A DNA stretch of 64,000 bases from assembly GCA_022605955.1 (NCBI GenBank), contig JAKCOZ010000007.1:32218991-32282990 (forward strand). The letters are read 5' to 3'. A program made the position numbers and the translations under genes. Positions 27,201 through 40,181 of the stretch are shown piece by piece. Source of the DNA: Rallus limicola. Taxonomy: Eukaryota; Chordata; Aves; Gruiformes; Rallidae. The notes under the pieces are model-generated. The model saw nothing but the letters and a program-made list of their open reading frames with translations. It ran no database searches and was not told the origin of the DNA. Positions within the stretch are counted from its first letter, which is position 1; each line of letters begins with the position of its first letter.

Positions 27201-29034
27201 CTCTCCCAGAGCTTCCTCTGCACCTTCGCAATTTCTGATTTCAACTGGCTGATAAAAGAAATCAATTTTCTCCCCTATAGATGTCAGGGCTACTCAGGTC
27301 CCAGCATTATCTGTTAAAGCAGCAGGCCTCCTCCACCTCCGGCCCCACTTGGAGAAGAGCCACTAGAGGAATCTGGGTCACCAATCCACTTTTTAGCTCT
27401 TCAGTGAGCATTTGTTTAAATGTTTTTCTTAAAAAAAATTAATGGTTTAATCTAAGGACTATTTCCCCCAAAATAATATTGTGCCCAATTATTTCTTCAC
27501 CATTGGATGAAGAAATTTGACGTGTCTTCTATGAAATGGGTGTTTCGCCACCAGTATACAGCATTCATGGCGCCAAGTCCCCTCAAGCTGCTTGGCACAG
27601 CCCAGCCCTCCTGCCCACGGGCCCATGGAGGCATGTCACCAGTAAGCTGTAACATGCCATTATCCTACCCTATTGCTTAATTAGTCGGTTTATAGGTGAT
27701 TAGTCACCTGATCCCAGGGCTCAGCTCCAGCTAATCTACTCTGAACACAGGCAGGGAACTGCCTTTCTGCCTCCGGGTGGAAAAACAAAATGGTGCCCCG
27801 TGCCTGTCACCAACTTAGCTAGTCCACAATTAGGGACATGAAACAACTTTCCCCTCAGGGACAGGCACCACGGTGTTTGAAAGGCATCAGGCTGAGCTGT
27901 CAAAGCACCTGCAAGTGCCAGACACCAACACCCAGACCAGGCAGCATCCAGCCCAATTGCATCCTCCATAGGGGCAGCTCCTAGGGATGGGTCCTCCCTG
28001 CATGCCACTGTGGTGTGAAGGAGAGGGGCACGTCTTTGTTCAGTGAAATCCTATCCAACATCCAGACCCATGGACATGGGCAGATGTTTTAATTTTTGTC
28101 TGTTTTCCTCACCATCCAAACCTATTTTAATTGGCAATAAATTTAATCTTTCCCAGCCAAGTCTGGTTTGCTCATCACAGTAACTGGTAATTTCCTTGTC
28201 CTTGTGTCAACCCATGAGCTTTTTCACTTTGTTTTCTCCCTTGTCCCTCTGAGAAGGGACAGTGACCTGGCTGAGGTCAGCCCACCACACCAGTAAAGAG
28301 CATGCAATGCTCACTAACAGGCAGCTTTGTAAGGAGTATTTAAACCCTTGATTGATGAAGACCCCCCTTTTTTGTGAACCAGACAGCCACCCTCACAAAC
28401 ACAATTTTACAAGAGAATTATTGAAGCTTGTTATTCCCTTTCCTTCTGCAGGATTGCTGGCCTGAAAGAAAGAAAAGGCCCAGATGAAAAACTCAGCGAT
28501 TTCTCAATAAAGGAAGGATAGACATGTAGTAAAGGGTCATATTTACTGAAATTGTTATTGATTACATCTAATGGCAAGACTGGGAACTCAGACTGTTGTA
28601 TTTATTTAAGATTACAAACTGAAGTATCAGCAGTCTTGACATTTTAAAGCTGTTCTGTCACTCTTTCTGCTAAGAAGTTATGATTCCTCTTTTTCCATTA
28701 AGAGAAAAGACCCTTCCTTTAATAATTTATTTTCATACACCCCAACTCCTACAGACGAGACATATCACATCTTCTAAAAACCCTTGACAGCATTCTTTTA
28801 AGGGTTTTCATTTATCAGACTTTTCAGCCCTATTACCACTTCTTGCTGGGACAAGAAGTACAAAGGCAGCAGAAACAGTTTATTATCTTGTTCCCAGCAA
28901 CAACCCATCTAAACTTTTGGAGTGTGGGGAGAGACAGAGCACTGCTCTAAAATAAAGCGAATTCAGGATCTAATTTTGCCTGCTTCAGCTGAAGAGGAAG
29001 GAAAAGGATCAGGTGGGCAACGCTGTGGTAATAC

Positions 29035-29059
29035 TTTGATAATCTCATTGATTATCAAA
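29035..29059. promoter_or_regulatory. Palindromic double GATA-type motif in intron 1
   Basis: The arms tttgataatc and gattatcaaa form a perfect 10-bp inverted repeat around a 5-nt spacer (tcatt). Each arm contains a TGATAA core, so the element presents two inverted GATA-factor-like sites. The structure is seen directly; binding is inferred. Confidence 0.4.
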
Positions 29060-30165
29060 TAGCTGTATATGCCTTCAAGAAGGGTTCTTAATAATTACTA
29101 TCTGCAGACTTCAATAAAATGGCAAAAAACCCACTACACAAGCTACAGGAGTTAGGACTCCTACATGTAACTGTACACATTCAGCTACGACCAGCAAATA
29201 AGGCAAGTCGCAAGTACTCATCACTTACCAGGCTTCACACCATAGTACGCATCCAAATGCCATACATCTATCTTTGGAACAAAATTTGTAACTCTGCTCC
29301 TGCATGACTCCTCCTAGCCATCCAAAGTAAATTATACTGAAAGCAAAATATGTTTTTTTAGTTTCATCAGATTATTATGAGCATCTCATTTCTGTGGCAC
29401 TTGCTACACTACCTCCAAGTGGCAGAGACTTTATTGTGCTAGACACCACATGAAGTCACAGATGTTACACAAAGACTGGTCTGGATAAGCAAATATGGTT
29501 TGCACATAGATACTATCAATTTTCCAGGGGGCCTTCAACAGGCAAAAACCAGGAAGAAGTAGAAGGGTAGAGGACAAGAAAACGATGACAGCCCAGAAAA
29601 AGGGTTCCGGACACAGATGTCTCAACACATGGGAAGAAGCAATGGTTGACAATCAATTTCCTTTCCCAGCTAACATCTGGAACTAGAAGTTTCTTTTCCT
29701 CCTTTCTAAAAGGATCAGTAACTGACCAAGGAAAAAGGCACTTGGCCAGCCATAACTGCAAGAGTTAAAGCACTAACAAACACTAAGACTGTGCAATCCA
29801 CAGATTGCCCCAAGTCCATGACTCACAAAGAGGATTGCCTAGTCCTTTAGTAAGCCACAAAAGCAAGCAGAGAATCAACATCATCTTGTACAAAGTCCAT
29901 AACTGCTCTTCTCCATCCAAAAGACTTGCTGTCTTTCCCCCTTTTCTTGGTTAAAATAAGACCAAAACAACCCAAAAGGAACAATCCGAGAATCTGTCTC
30001 ATGAAGGTTTCCAAGCTGCATCTGTCTCCCAGTCACTCACTGGAACAGTCTCAATCTTTTACCAGACCAAAACAAATTTTGTTGGTGAGAGAGGCTTCAC
30101 TACAGGGATGCGGAGGTGTATACAACAGCTCTTCCATGACTACTTTGGTTTCATTTACTTTCAAA

Positions 30166-30375
30166 CACACAGAATGGTTTGACTTAGAAGGGACCTTTAA
30201 AGATCACCAAATCCAGCCACCCTTGCCACAGGCTGGAAAATGTTTCACTACATCTGGTTGCTCTAAGCCCCATCCAAACACAACATGAACACTTCCAATG
30301 ACAGCATCCACAGCCTCTCTGTGCAACCTGTTTCACTGCCTCACCACCCCTCATCATAAAAGAATTAGGTTCAAT
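30166..30375 (-). repeat. CR1 LINE fragment, degraded
   Basis: The + strand begins acacagaatggtttgactta and aagggacctttaaagatcac, then continues with degraded CR1 matter including cagcatccacagcctctctg. This is the reverse complement of a CR1 3' end. Divergence is substantial, no coding frame survives, and the upstream limit is uncertain. It lies in the same sense as MTSS1 within intron 1. Confidence 0.8.
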
Positions 30376-31162
30376 CTGAATCTACCCTCTATATATACAC
30401 TGCTTATTTCTTAATTTCAAAGCCAAAACTGAATCAACAGAGTCCAAATATTGATCTCAAGAGCACCCCATAAGCTGATATTCTCCATCAGCTGTTTTCT
30501 AGTGGTGCAGGACAAGAAGCAGTCACTTTAACTTGGAGCAAAGAAGTTTTAGGTTTGGCAGTTCCATCCAACTGCAAGACCAGTAAACGGACAACTCAGT
30601 GTCATGGAGCTTCCTTTCACTGCAACTCTAAAGAGGAGCAGCACCTTTATACAGAGCTCTTCTAGGAAAGCATAATACTCCCACAAAGTGAGGAAAAGGT
30701 TTACCTGGTTGCAAAATCCTTTCTGTCTTTCCATGCTAAAGGTATTGCCACGCACAGGGAAAGTTTGAGCTTTGCTGCAGCAACAAAAGAGACTCTCAAC
30801 TTGAACAGAATGCTTGCCAGGCCAGGAATGAAAGTCATCACCAGCAAGAGACAAGGCATGAACTTCACCGATTTCACAGCAAGAGCTGTACACACACATT
30901 ACTGAATGGAGGATGAGACAGATACAAACTCAGGGTTTAAGAGATTATAGTGCATGCAAGTGAAAGTAAAATCATGTCAAAGATCAGATTAAGATGTTTT
31001 CTACCCTTCAAGAAAGCAAGCAGGGGTAATTAATATTAAAGTCCTGTATCCATACATCTATTTCCATTATTTCTGCCACTCGTTTAGGGAACAGCAGGGT
31101 TAGAAACTACTTTCTCTCAGCATGCGCAGTATAAATAGGCATGCCAAGCTCTGCTTTCACAA

Positions 31163-31177
31163 GGTGATATATTATCA
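31163..31177. promoter_or_regulatory. Second inverted GATA-type motif pair
   Basis: The sequence gtgatatattatcac is an inverted repeat (GTGATA, 3-nt centre, TATCAC). It lies about 2.1 kb to the right of the pair at 29035 in the same intron. It is shorter than that pair and could be chance. Confidence 0.3.
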
Positions 31178-34100
31178 CAACACTGCAAACTATGCAACAA
31201 AACACTACTGAAGATATCTCATATGCTATTAAAAAAATCCTGTCAACTAGATATTTCTTCTGTGCACCACAGAACCACTTGTTTAGCATTTTCAAAACTG
31301 TTTGGTTTCCAGTCTAAACAGAGCATTAGAACATCAAGGAAAAACAGATACTGGCATAGTATCTTGAGAAGAATCAAGACTAAAACCCAATCAGAAAAGT
31401 CCAGAAAAGGGTAATCACCCCAGGAGGAAGGGGACACACACCACACGTTGATACCAGTTACACATTCCCAAAACCACCTGAAGAACTCTGAAGAATGCCC
31501 AGTTCCTTGAGCACTAAAATGCCATGCTTCTTAACAAGTACATAGGTATTTATTAGACCTTGCTAACCATTTAAAGGGAGAAGGAACCTACATCTGGTAC
31601 CCATGCTGCAGTTAGAGCTCGAGTCTTTAATTTGTATTATAATCAAGCCTGCACCACACTAGCCCATTATTTTTAAGTAGTGGAGGATACCAGCTGCCCC
31701 ATGGTTGTGACTTCAGTCTGGAGCACAGCAAGGACCTGTGAAAACTCACTCTGCTTTCATTGCCACATGGCATTCTGGCTCACAGCCCAGCCTCTGGTCC
31801 CTATAGACAAAGCAAGGAGGCCCACCTCAAACCTGTACCATCCACAGCCCAGTTCCATAGTTTGCAAGACAAAAACACTCAGCTCAAAAGCAGCCACTTG
31901 GTGGTTTAAATCCAAAATTGGGTAATTAGCAAACAAAAGTTATACTCATACTGTGAGAAAATACATCCTGCATAAATATACAGTCTCTCCCTCTCTAAAC
32001 ACAGGAAGTTATTCACAAGGGCGGGGGGAAACAACTATCCACAGCTTCTGGAGACCTTTTATCTCATGCTACATTAAAAAAACACACTGGACATTAAGTT
32101 GTCTTCCAAAGGAAGTATTTAGTTCCACATTCTTCCCTGTAGGTCTAAACAAGTTTGCCAGCCTGAATAGCAGATTTCTCCTCAGAGACTCATCAATACC
32201 ACCTTTCATCCACTCAATCATTAAGCGGTCATTGTGCATACTCGGCAGCTATTTTCTAAACCCACAATATTTCAGCTGGATCAAAACAAAGATAATTGAA
32301 ATATCAGGAGACATTCATTCAAGTTAATGCCAACACAGGACAGCCTCAAGCCAGCAGTGCTGTGTCGGCAATACCACCAACAGCACTAGGGTCTCATCGC
32401 TTCCTCCCAACCAAGGAAGCTCAGGAAGTTCATTTCTGAGCATTCACTGCTTGATCTCAGCACTATCTCCATCACACAAACTGTAAGAATAATCTCTGGG
32501 ACCCAAGAAGCAGCAGTATTTATTGCCAAAGCACTGAAAAGCTGTAAGTTAACTGGAGAAGTACCACAGTAGGGAAAAGGCAGCAAGCAGGTAGCAAAGT
32601 TCAGTACTTTATGAACTTTGGCTCTTTCCAGGCAGCGAAGTGCCACTACGCTTGTCACAGACCACTTTCTCTTCATTTCACTCATGAGAGGAAAAATAAT
32701 CACTGGCAAGCTCCAAGCTAGACACTTGGTTTGCTCATGGACAATGAGCATCAGTGAGGTTTGTTCACGTACAATTTTGTTGTGTGGCATCTCATCATAA
32801 ATAAAAAGACTTGTTAACAAAAAAATGCCAAATTAAGCCACTGCACAAAGGGCTGAAGACACACTAGAAAGCACACAGGGTAGCAGTTTGTGGAAGGCAA
32901 AAATGGGAACAAATTTGAACCTTTTTCTACCATGAACCAAATGTCTCTAGCTACACACACATCGCTAGCATTACACACACCACCACAAGTTCCTGCCAAG
33001 TGTTCTTCTTAAAAATATCCAAGGTGTTTTGTTAAATTATGTTTGTGCACCAGCTAGCATCCTAGAATTAAAATGAACTACAAGACTGGGTTGTTGGCCA
33101 GAAGAGTGAATAAATCAGAGCTCACACACAGCCTCACAAGACAGATGGCCAAATCCTTCATAACCTATCAGCCTGTGGTTAACATGCTCTAGTCAGACTT
33201 CTCCACTAAGAAACTGAGATGTTCCATAGTTTCAGTTACAGGGTAGGAGTTCAAGACACTCAAGGCTCATGTGGTGCGAGTTGATCGGTCATTTCTAGAC
33301 ATCATCTGCCTCCAAACACTGGATTATCAATGGGAGGAGTGGGGGGAGCAGCAATAAGTCTTAAGCAGTAACAATAAAGTGGTCTGTATGTGTGGATGGA
33401 AAGAAGTATTATACCAGGAACTTAAAAACCCTCCCCTCGTTAACTCCATGCTCTAGATGCATTCAATTCCTTCTTGTCCTAGGGGAAAGGAGTAGAAGCC
33501 ACTGAACCTGCAGCCATAGCTTGCCTTTCTGTAAAGTGGGAGCCATTCTTTGGTGCTAAGTCACACACAGAGCACTTTGAAGATGAAAGCTGCTATGGTT
33601 TTAACCACAAAGCTACCAGACATGGTGTCTCCAATCCTTCCAAACATCTCACCATTCAAGCTATCTCACAGCCCATGAGGAAATAGTCAATCAACATCCT
33701 TAAAGGTCAGCACAAATGCCAGTGAACAGGGTATTGCTGGGCATCTTACAGCATCAAAGCAGAGGTAACTTTCAACTGGAAGACATACACTTCAATAGAA
33801 TAATGTATTTCTGTAGTAGCCTCTTCGTGGTACTAACTCAAACCCATCTTACCATGCTCTGAGGTAGACCAAAAAACCTATTCTGCTCTCTGCTGTTAAT
33901 GCTTTCCACTCTTCAATACCACACTGTTTCTGCATTGCTCATGAACCTTAACATTTTTCACAGGCTGAAGACACACAGGCTGTTAAGTTTCAGTTTCACA
34001 GGAATGCTCCATCAACTGGAGCAACTTCTGTTCTCTGAAGAAAACAATAGGGAAAAAACTGGGGTTTTTAATCATTTTATATTGAAGAGTTTGGTATAAC

Positions 34101-37100
34101 TCCTGCACAGTCAGAACTGAGGAAGGAAGCAGCAAACCCTCCTGAATATCACTCTCTGTTAGGCATTAACCAGCACCAAGCCTATAATTATAGAGGCTTC
34201 TTGTCCTCCAACATTTGCTCAGTCAATTGTGTTTCATGCAGTGCTGCACAACTCCTTCCACACTTATAACCTCGCAAGCCCTATTATGCAGCTCTTGGCA
34301 TCAAGCCAGATCCAAAAGGCATACTCCTAAGAGACATTAAAAAACCCTTGCCCTGGCTATGCCAGAGTAAACCAGTCTCATACACACTTCTGTAGCCAAT
34401 GTTCAGCAGTTGTATGAACTGTTAATGCTCATGGAAGAGTATGGGGATCAAGAAAGAACTTATCCCTAAAACCAAATGATCTGTAGGTTCCCAGCTATGC
34501 CCTGTCGCACGAACCTCAGGATTTAAGCAGGCACACAGTTGCTCTTCCTGCCCCATTGCTCAGCCTCCCTGCACATCAAACCTTCCCCCATCCCCTGAGA
34601 TGTTTACAGAAAGATACTGCAGCTGCTTAGAAAAAGGCAAGTAATTTCAGTGTACACCAACCATTTGGGCAAGCAGGTTGTTGGGAGGCAGCAGAGTTAA
34701 GAAATCCGTGCAACCAGCTAAATCCAAAATGCCTTGGGTTTAGGTAAAACCTTTACAGAGGAAAAAGAGTTATGAGAAGGATAGCCACACACAGCAGAAA
34801 TGAAGTCATTTCATGCTTTTTGGGGAAGGGGATGAAATGTTGATTCATTTGGTTTGGAATAGATTGGCTGCCCTAAAGTCTGTCAAGCAAGGGAGATGCC
34901 AGTGCAACACAGCACGCGTGGGAAAAGGAGGACAGAGATGCTCTTTCCTCTCCAAGCCTCTCCCTGTGTCTGTCACACACCAAACATTTGTTTTCCCTTC
35001 CAACGGTTATCATCCCCAACAGCTGGATTGAAACTAGAGCTTAAAAATCACTGAGCTGAACACTCATAAGCTCCACAGAGCTTCAAATAAAGCAGAGCTG
35101 CAGAAGACTTGTCATATTACAACATGGCTGGGTAAACCAAATTTGCCCAGATTCTCCAGCACATGCGGGCTGTCCCTTGGATTAACAGGAATGCAGAGGA
35201 CCTGCAGCTGTACTGTTACTACACCAAGTCTCAGCATTTCTATTTGTTCCGACAAATACTCTTTCTCCACTCAGTTTGTATTATTCATGGGAATAGCACA
35301 TGGCCACTCCTCACAAGCACATCAGGCCTACTTAACAAATGGCTCTTCATCCTTGATGTCGCCACACCCTGGCTCCATCTTCCACAAAAACCAAGATTAA
35401 AACGCTTGTCACCAGTCACCTTCTAACAAGAGACAAGAGGCTGCAAAAACAAAAGCATTTCTCATGTTGGTATGCTGATGTCTCTCTCTCCTGCTTTGAC
35501 CAAGAGCTTAGCATGGCTGAAAGCAGATGCACACCACCCTCTCATCCAAGAGCCACAGCAGCCACAAGAGGGTGAAGGGAAAGGTTCACCTCCTTTTTAG
35601 TATTAAAGTAGAAGCCACTGCCAAAAGCAGAAGATTGGTTTTACTGAGTTTTCAGCTAAATGACTATAAATAAGGTGCACATACTCAAAAGAAAGTCTAA
35701 ATTTTTCCTCAAAGTTCACTGCTCCTTGGGGAGCCTCGCTTTTGTTCACCAATGGGATGATATTTGCAGTCCCACTCACACATGCACATCCCTCACATGC
35801 AGGGAGATGAGACTAATTGTAATCCACACCAGACCCAGAATCACATTTGATATAAACAAAGTCAGAGAAAACCTGTATGGCCCAACTGCTCTTTCTTCAT
35901 CTTCCCCCACCCCGTGCCCACCTCACAAGTGCTGGTTGACATACACATAGGGCAAGCCCCTACCCTACAAAATAGTGCTGGCAGAAGAGACAAGACAAAG
36001 GACACACAAAAAGGAAAAGAACAGGCATCAGCAAGTGATGAGCAACAAACACTGCCAATTTCAGTGTTTTCAAAGGTTTGAAAGGTTTTCCTATTTCCTT
36101 TAAGGCAGCCAAGAACAATGCAACTGAAAGGTAGGTAAAAATCAAGCAGCATTAAAGAGAACCTGCTCTGCATAAGAAGATGAGGTCTTTTGGAAACTCA
36201 TTCACAACAGGCCCTCCCCAAAACTATCTGTGCTGATTTGCTTTGCACTACAAGAAATATTGAAATTAACAGCACATTACTGCATTTCATTTCTCAATTG
36301 CCTGAAATGAGTTACAAACCATTCAGATCAAATACTCCCTCTTCCCACAGGGAACTACATAAAGTACATCACGTTCAAAGAGAAACCGCACAGCGTCTGC
36401 ATGTGGCACACAAAACTGCTCCTCCAAGGGGACATGCTAGCTTTATTTTTGTTTTTATAAACTTTGATTGCTTGGAAAAGCTAGTTTGTTATACTCTTAC
36501 ACAACATAAGTGCCACGTACTTAGTGACCTATAGTAGGAGACAAAAGGGCTGTGAAAACGGATCAAAACTTAAGGATTTATGATTCTTTAATCTGACCTT
36601 GGAATCTCAAGGCATGAAAGCACAATTCTGGAGCACAATTCCCATTGTGAACTTTCCACAAACACCCCTGTCACCAGGTACACCACACACGATTCAACAA
36701 ACGTCACCCTTGTTTTACATGGGGGACATGGACTTTGCTCATCGGGAGACTGAAGTTCCAGATGTACACCGAAGTGCCACGTAAAAGGGATGTTTTATTA
36801 TATTTAACTCAATAACAGCCATTCCCCTCAATCACTTAGCTTTATGTCAAATTATTTCAGAGCTTGTTTCGTTGAGCATTAACCACAGAATTATTTTTGT
36901 TAGAGGATGGAGATAAATTTGTGGCTTCAGGAGAAAATATTAAAGGCAGTTCAAGAGATCTCAGCCAGCGGGAGACAACCTTGCTATCAAAAAATGGGAT
37001 GTGTTAGTCATGCTGGCATATATTGCCCTCATTAAGTTTTAAAGTTAACACAGAACAGAGACAAATGGAAACAATCACATTACTCAGGATTGCAATTCCA

Positions 37101-37832
37101 GTTTCTGCAACCTTGTTGAGATCAAGGAGAGCCCAAAATTAACAGCAGCTACACCTGAGCTAGCTCTGTGTCAGTGTGAACAAAGAGAAAAATCAGTCCA
37201 CACGTACTCTATCTTCATCACCTCGGCTGCAGCACCCATCTGCATCCACTGGAAAGACTTCAGAGTAATTTTAATATGCTGCTGATTAACCCTACCATCC
37301 TTACAACTATGTTTAAGGCATGGCAATACATATGATAAAGAGAACCTGCATATTATTTAGTTTAGGGTAAAAAAAGAGGCGGATGCTGCAGCAGATCCCT
37401 CAGCACTGCAGGGCATGTGGGGCCTTGATCACAGTCTGCAATGAGGAATAGGCACAGATAGTGCACTCGGGTATGCGTGGGCAGACCCCTACGCAATGAC
37501 TCCAAGATTCTGCCAGAAACCTGCCCACACAGACCCGACTACGTGAAACGGCACTTAAAATGCTATTTTTCACTTTACTACTAAAGGTATGATTAGCTGT
37601 CAAAAAATAGCTACTTTTTTTCTTAGAAATTGTCACCATCCTTTGTGCACAATTCACAAAGAAGCCTGGTGCATCGCAGCAGCCATACAGCGTTCACTGC
37701 ACTGAACTGAACCACAGGTAAAAATTATCTGTTCTGCTCATGCTAAATAAACAAGCAGGTTTTTGAACCTTAATAACCACCACACTGCTAAAGATCTGCT
37801 GCCATCCTTTCCAAACCTCTCTCCTTTCCCTT

Positions 37833-37852
37833 CCCCCCCCCCCCCCCCCCCC
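37833..37852 (+). repeat. C20 homopolymer
   Basis: Twenty consecutive C lie in intron 1, so the MTSS1 pre-mRNA would contain G20, a strong candidate for RNA G-quadruplex formation. It is also a likely sequencing or assembly length-error site. Confidence 0.96.
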
Positions 37853-38200
37853 AGTAATTGCCAGTTCACAGAACAGGTTCCACTACTATGGAGGATTAAG
37901 AAAAAATATTCACACCTGTGCCCATCTCCATAAGCTCACATCAACATGTTTTGGATGAGCAGCATTCCCATGCAAGTAACAATGTGTAAGGAAAAGGAAA
38001 AAAATCTACACAGCAAAGGCCTGTGCACTTAAGAGCAATTGTATCAAATGTATCATTTATAGAAAGAAGCAGAAAATAAACCTATTTGGTGTCCCTCTGT
38101 GCTGAAACCCAAAGCCCTGCTTCATCTGGAACAGAACATCTCCCGTGTGCTTCTTGCACAGCCCACTAAATCATTACAAGATTTGTGATCGTTTCCTGCC

Positions 38201-38234
38201 TTTTTTTTTTTTTTTTTTTGGGGGGGGGGGGGGG
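38201..38234 (+). repeat. T19-G15 compound homopolymer
   Basis: Nineteen T are followed directly by fifteen G. On the MTSS1 strand this reads C15 A19. A pure purine/pyrimidine switch of this length is uncommon and probably length-variable. It may mark an old poly(A) site, but no retroposed gene body is recognisable beside it. Confidence 0.95.
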
Positions 38235-38490
38235 TGTTTTATTTCAAAGTGCAGCCTTAAAAATACAAGGGGGCTGATAGCTCGAGGAACACCACTGCCA
38301 GGACTGCAGCATTGTCTTGACAGATACACACACAAACACACATGCTCTCACCCCCTCCTCTCTGCAATCTGCCTGCTCTTGACAAGCCATGCTTTTAATT
38401 CAATGTCTCCTAAGATCTCTTTAGAGGAAAGTGCATATGAACCCTCACCAAAAAAATAACTTCTACTGCCAACAGCTTCTTCCCCCCTTC

Positions 38491-38507
38491 AAAAAAAAAA
38501 AAAAAAA
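38491..38507 (+). repeat. A17 homopolymer
   Basis: Seventeen A follow a C/T-rich tract in intron 1 and lie 256 bp from the T19-G15 run. No associated mobile element was recognised. Confidence 0.95.
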
Positions 38508-39532
38508 CCCAAACCCCAAAACCACTAGAAGCCATTCACATCTGCCAGGCTTCCTCCTAGAGCCAGACCCTATCGTCATCTTCCTCCACCACTACTTGGC
38601 GGCTCTTTTCTTCCGCATCCCTCCCTGCTCATCAGCCCTACACCGATTAAAACACCCAAAGCAATCCCATGCCCCTAGCTAGGAGACACGCACCACGCAC
38701 GGTCGCTGCCTTTAAATCACACCGGTCACCCCACTACCCAGTGCTCTCCTCAACACATCCCGACAACTGCATCCTTCCCAGCCGGCCCTAGGAGGAAGAC
38801 AAGCTGCCCTTGTCCAGGGGAACACTGCAGTATTCTGCAGTACGGCCGCACGCCCCGAGCCCCGGCCTTTGGGGGAGGCATGACTGGCAGAACACTGCAC
38901 GGCTTTTACGCTATTTATTTCCACGAGCAAAGGGCGGGAGGCATCTGCTCACCCAAAGAAAAACCCGCAGAAGTGCCCTTGGCCGCCAAGGATAGGCGGG
39001 GAGCGCTTCTCTCCCAGGGAGCCCGGGCAGAAGGCATCGGCACAGCCTGAGCTTTCTGGGGGATGGCAGAGCGGGGAGACCCCGTAACTCGAGAGCTTTG
39101 CCTTCATCCACAGAAAGAAGCGGATACCACTTCCATGAGCATACACAGCATGAAAATAACACCACACAACCGACTGAGCAGCAATTTTAATCCAGGCACA
39201 CATCAACTTCTGAGCATCTCCAGGGTGAATTTAATCCCCCCTCCTCCCCCCTTCCCCCCCAGCACCCATCAGCACGGCTCCAGATCCCCAGAGTGCCCTT
39301 TCCAGCCCCACCCCACGGCTGACATGCACCGTGCCCGGCTCCTCCACACGACGCTCCCACCCCGCTGCATTTATTCTGCCAACGATCCCACAGCCCAAAT
39401 CAGGGAAAAAGAAAACAACAGAGGAGAGAAAAAAATAAAATAAAAATAATTTTTTTAAAAGTCAGGTTTGGAAAACGCTGACCCTGGTACGCGATAACAG
39501 CTGGCACGCTGGTGCAGGAGAGACACAGAGAG

Positions 39533-39578
39533 TAGGGAAGGAGGGAGGGAGGGAAGGAGGGAGTAAGGAAGGGAGAGG
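39533..39578 (+). repeat. GGGA/GGAA purine-rich low-complexity tract
   Basis: The sequence consists of imperfect GGGA and GGAAGG units close to the 5' end of intron 1, at the edge of the CpG island. Such purine tracts are common near CpG-island promoters and can form non-B DNA. Confidence 0.85.
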
Positions 39579-39843
39579 TGGTGTCCTGCAGGCAACTCGC
39601 AAGCCCCCGGCCACCGGGGCGAAGCAGCCGCCGGCCGGGCCGCTCCCCCGGCGGGACGCGCACCCTGCGGCCGGGCAGGGTCCGAGGAGCAGCAGCAGCC
39701 CAGGGCCGGGGTGGGCTGGGAGGTCACGCCAATACCCCCGCCCTCCGGTGCGGCTGCATCTCCCGGGGCAAAGTTTCGCCGGGCTGATGGGGAGAGGTGT
39801 CCTCCCACCTGCCACCCCCTCCCCAGACCCTTCAGCCTCTTAC

Positions 39844-39915
39844 CTTCATGTCGCTTATGATGGTCTGGAAGAGCCCTCCGAGCGCACTGCATTCCTTCTC
39901 TATCACAGCCTCCAT
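39844..39915 (-). CDS. MTSS1: MTSS1 coding exon 1 (residues 1-24)
   Basis: The 72 coding bases give 24 residues, beginning MEAVIEKECSALGGLFQ and ending SDMK. This is the start of the I-BAR domain and agrees with vertebrate MTSS1 as I know it. The paralogue MTSS2 starts differently (METAEKECGALGGLF), so the paralogue call is secure. The ATG at 39915 has a good Kozak context, with A at -3 and G at +4. It is the first ATG in this frame: upstream the frame is open back to a TAG near 40123, but the only start-like codon there is TTG. The exon ends at a codon boundary (phase 0) on a consensus donor, GAAG followed by GTAAGAG, with the GT at 39843-39842. It lies inside the CpG island, as expected for a first exon. 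Confidence 0.97.
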
Positions 39916-40181
39916 TTTCCTGCTCGAGCACACCGGAGGAGGCAGAAACTGCTGCAATTTCGCTGCCGAGCTGCAGAAAAACTCGACTCCCCGGTGTCCC
40001 ACCTCACGCGCAAAAATGAAAGGAAAAAAACCCCGACAGCAGGCAAGGGGAGGGAGAGGCACAGAAGCCGAGGTAGGCAACAAGGAGGGGGAAATAACAC
40101 CCCAACCAACACACCTGAACCCCTACCTACACCTCTGAGAATTGAAATACGGGGGAGAAAGGAGATCTCGGCGCCTCTCCC

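Larger units (their letters stand above)
24204..39843 (-). other. MTSS1: MTSS1 intron 1 (15,640 bp)
   Basis: This is a phase-0 intron with GT at the exon 1 donor and AG before exon 2. It holds one CR1 remnant at about 30166-30375, a C20 run at 37833-37852, a T19-G15 junction at 38201-38234, an A17 run at 38491-38507 and a GGGA-rich stretch at 39533-39578. Two palindromic GATA-type motifs lie at 29035-29059 and 31163-31177. AT-rich stretches at about 27100-27730 and 36860-37110 contain homeodomain-type and other short motifs and might be regulatory. I saw no further exon, no RNA gene and no convincing antisense coding gene. Confidence 0.9.

Noticed and set aside
39832..40083. An 83-codon minus-strand frame that would extend the MTSS1 N-terminus
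   Set aside because: The upstream first codon is TTG, there is no ATG in frame before 39915, and known MTSS1 begins at MEAVIEKE. The frame also reads through the splice donor.
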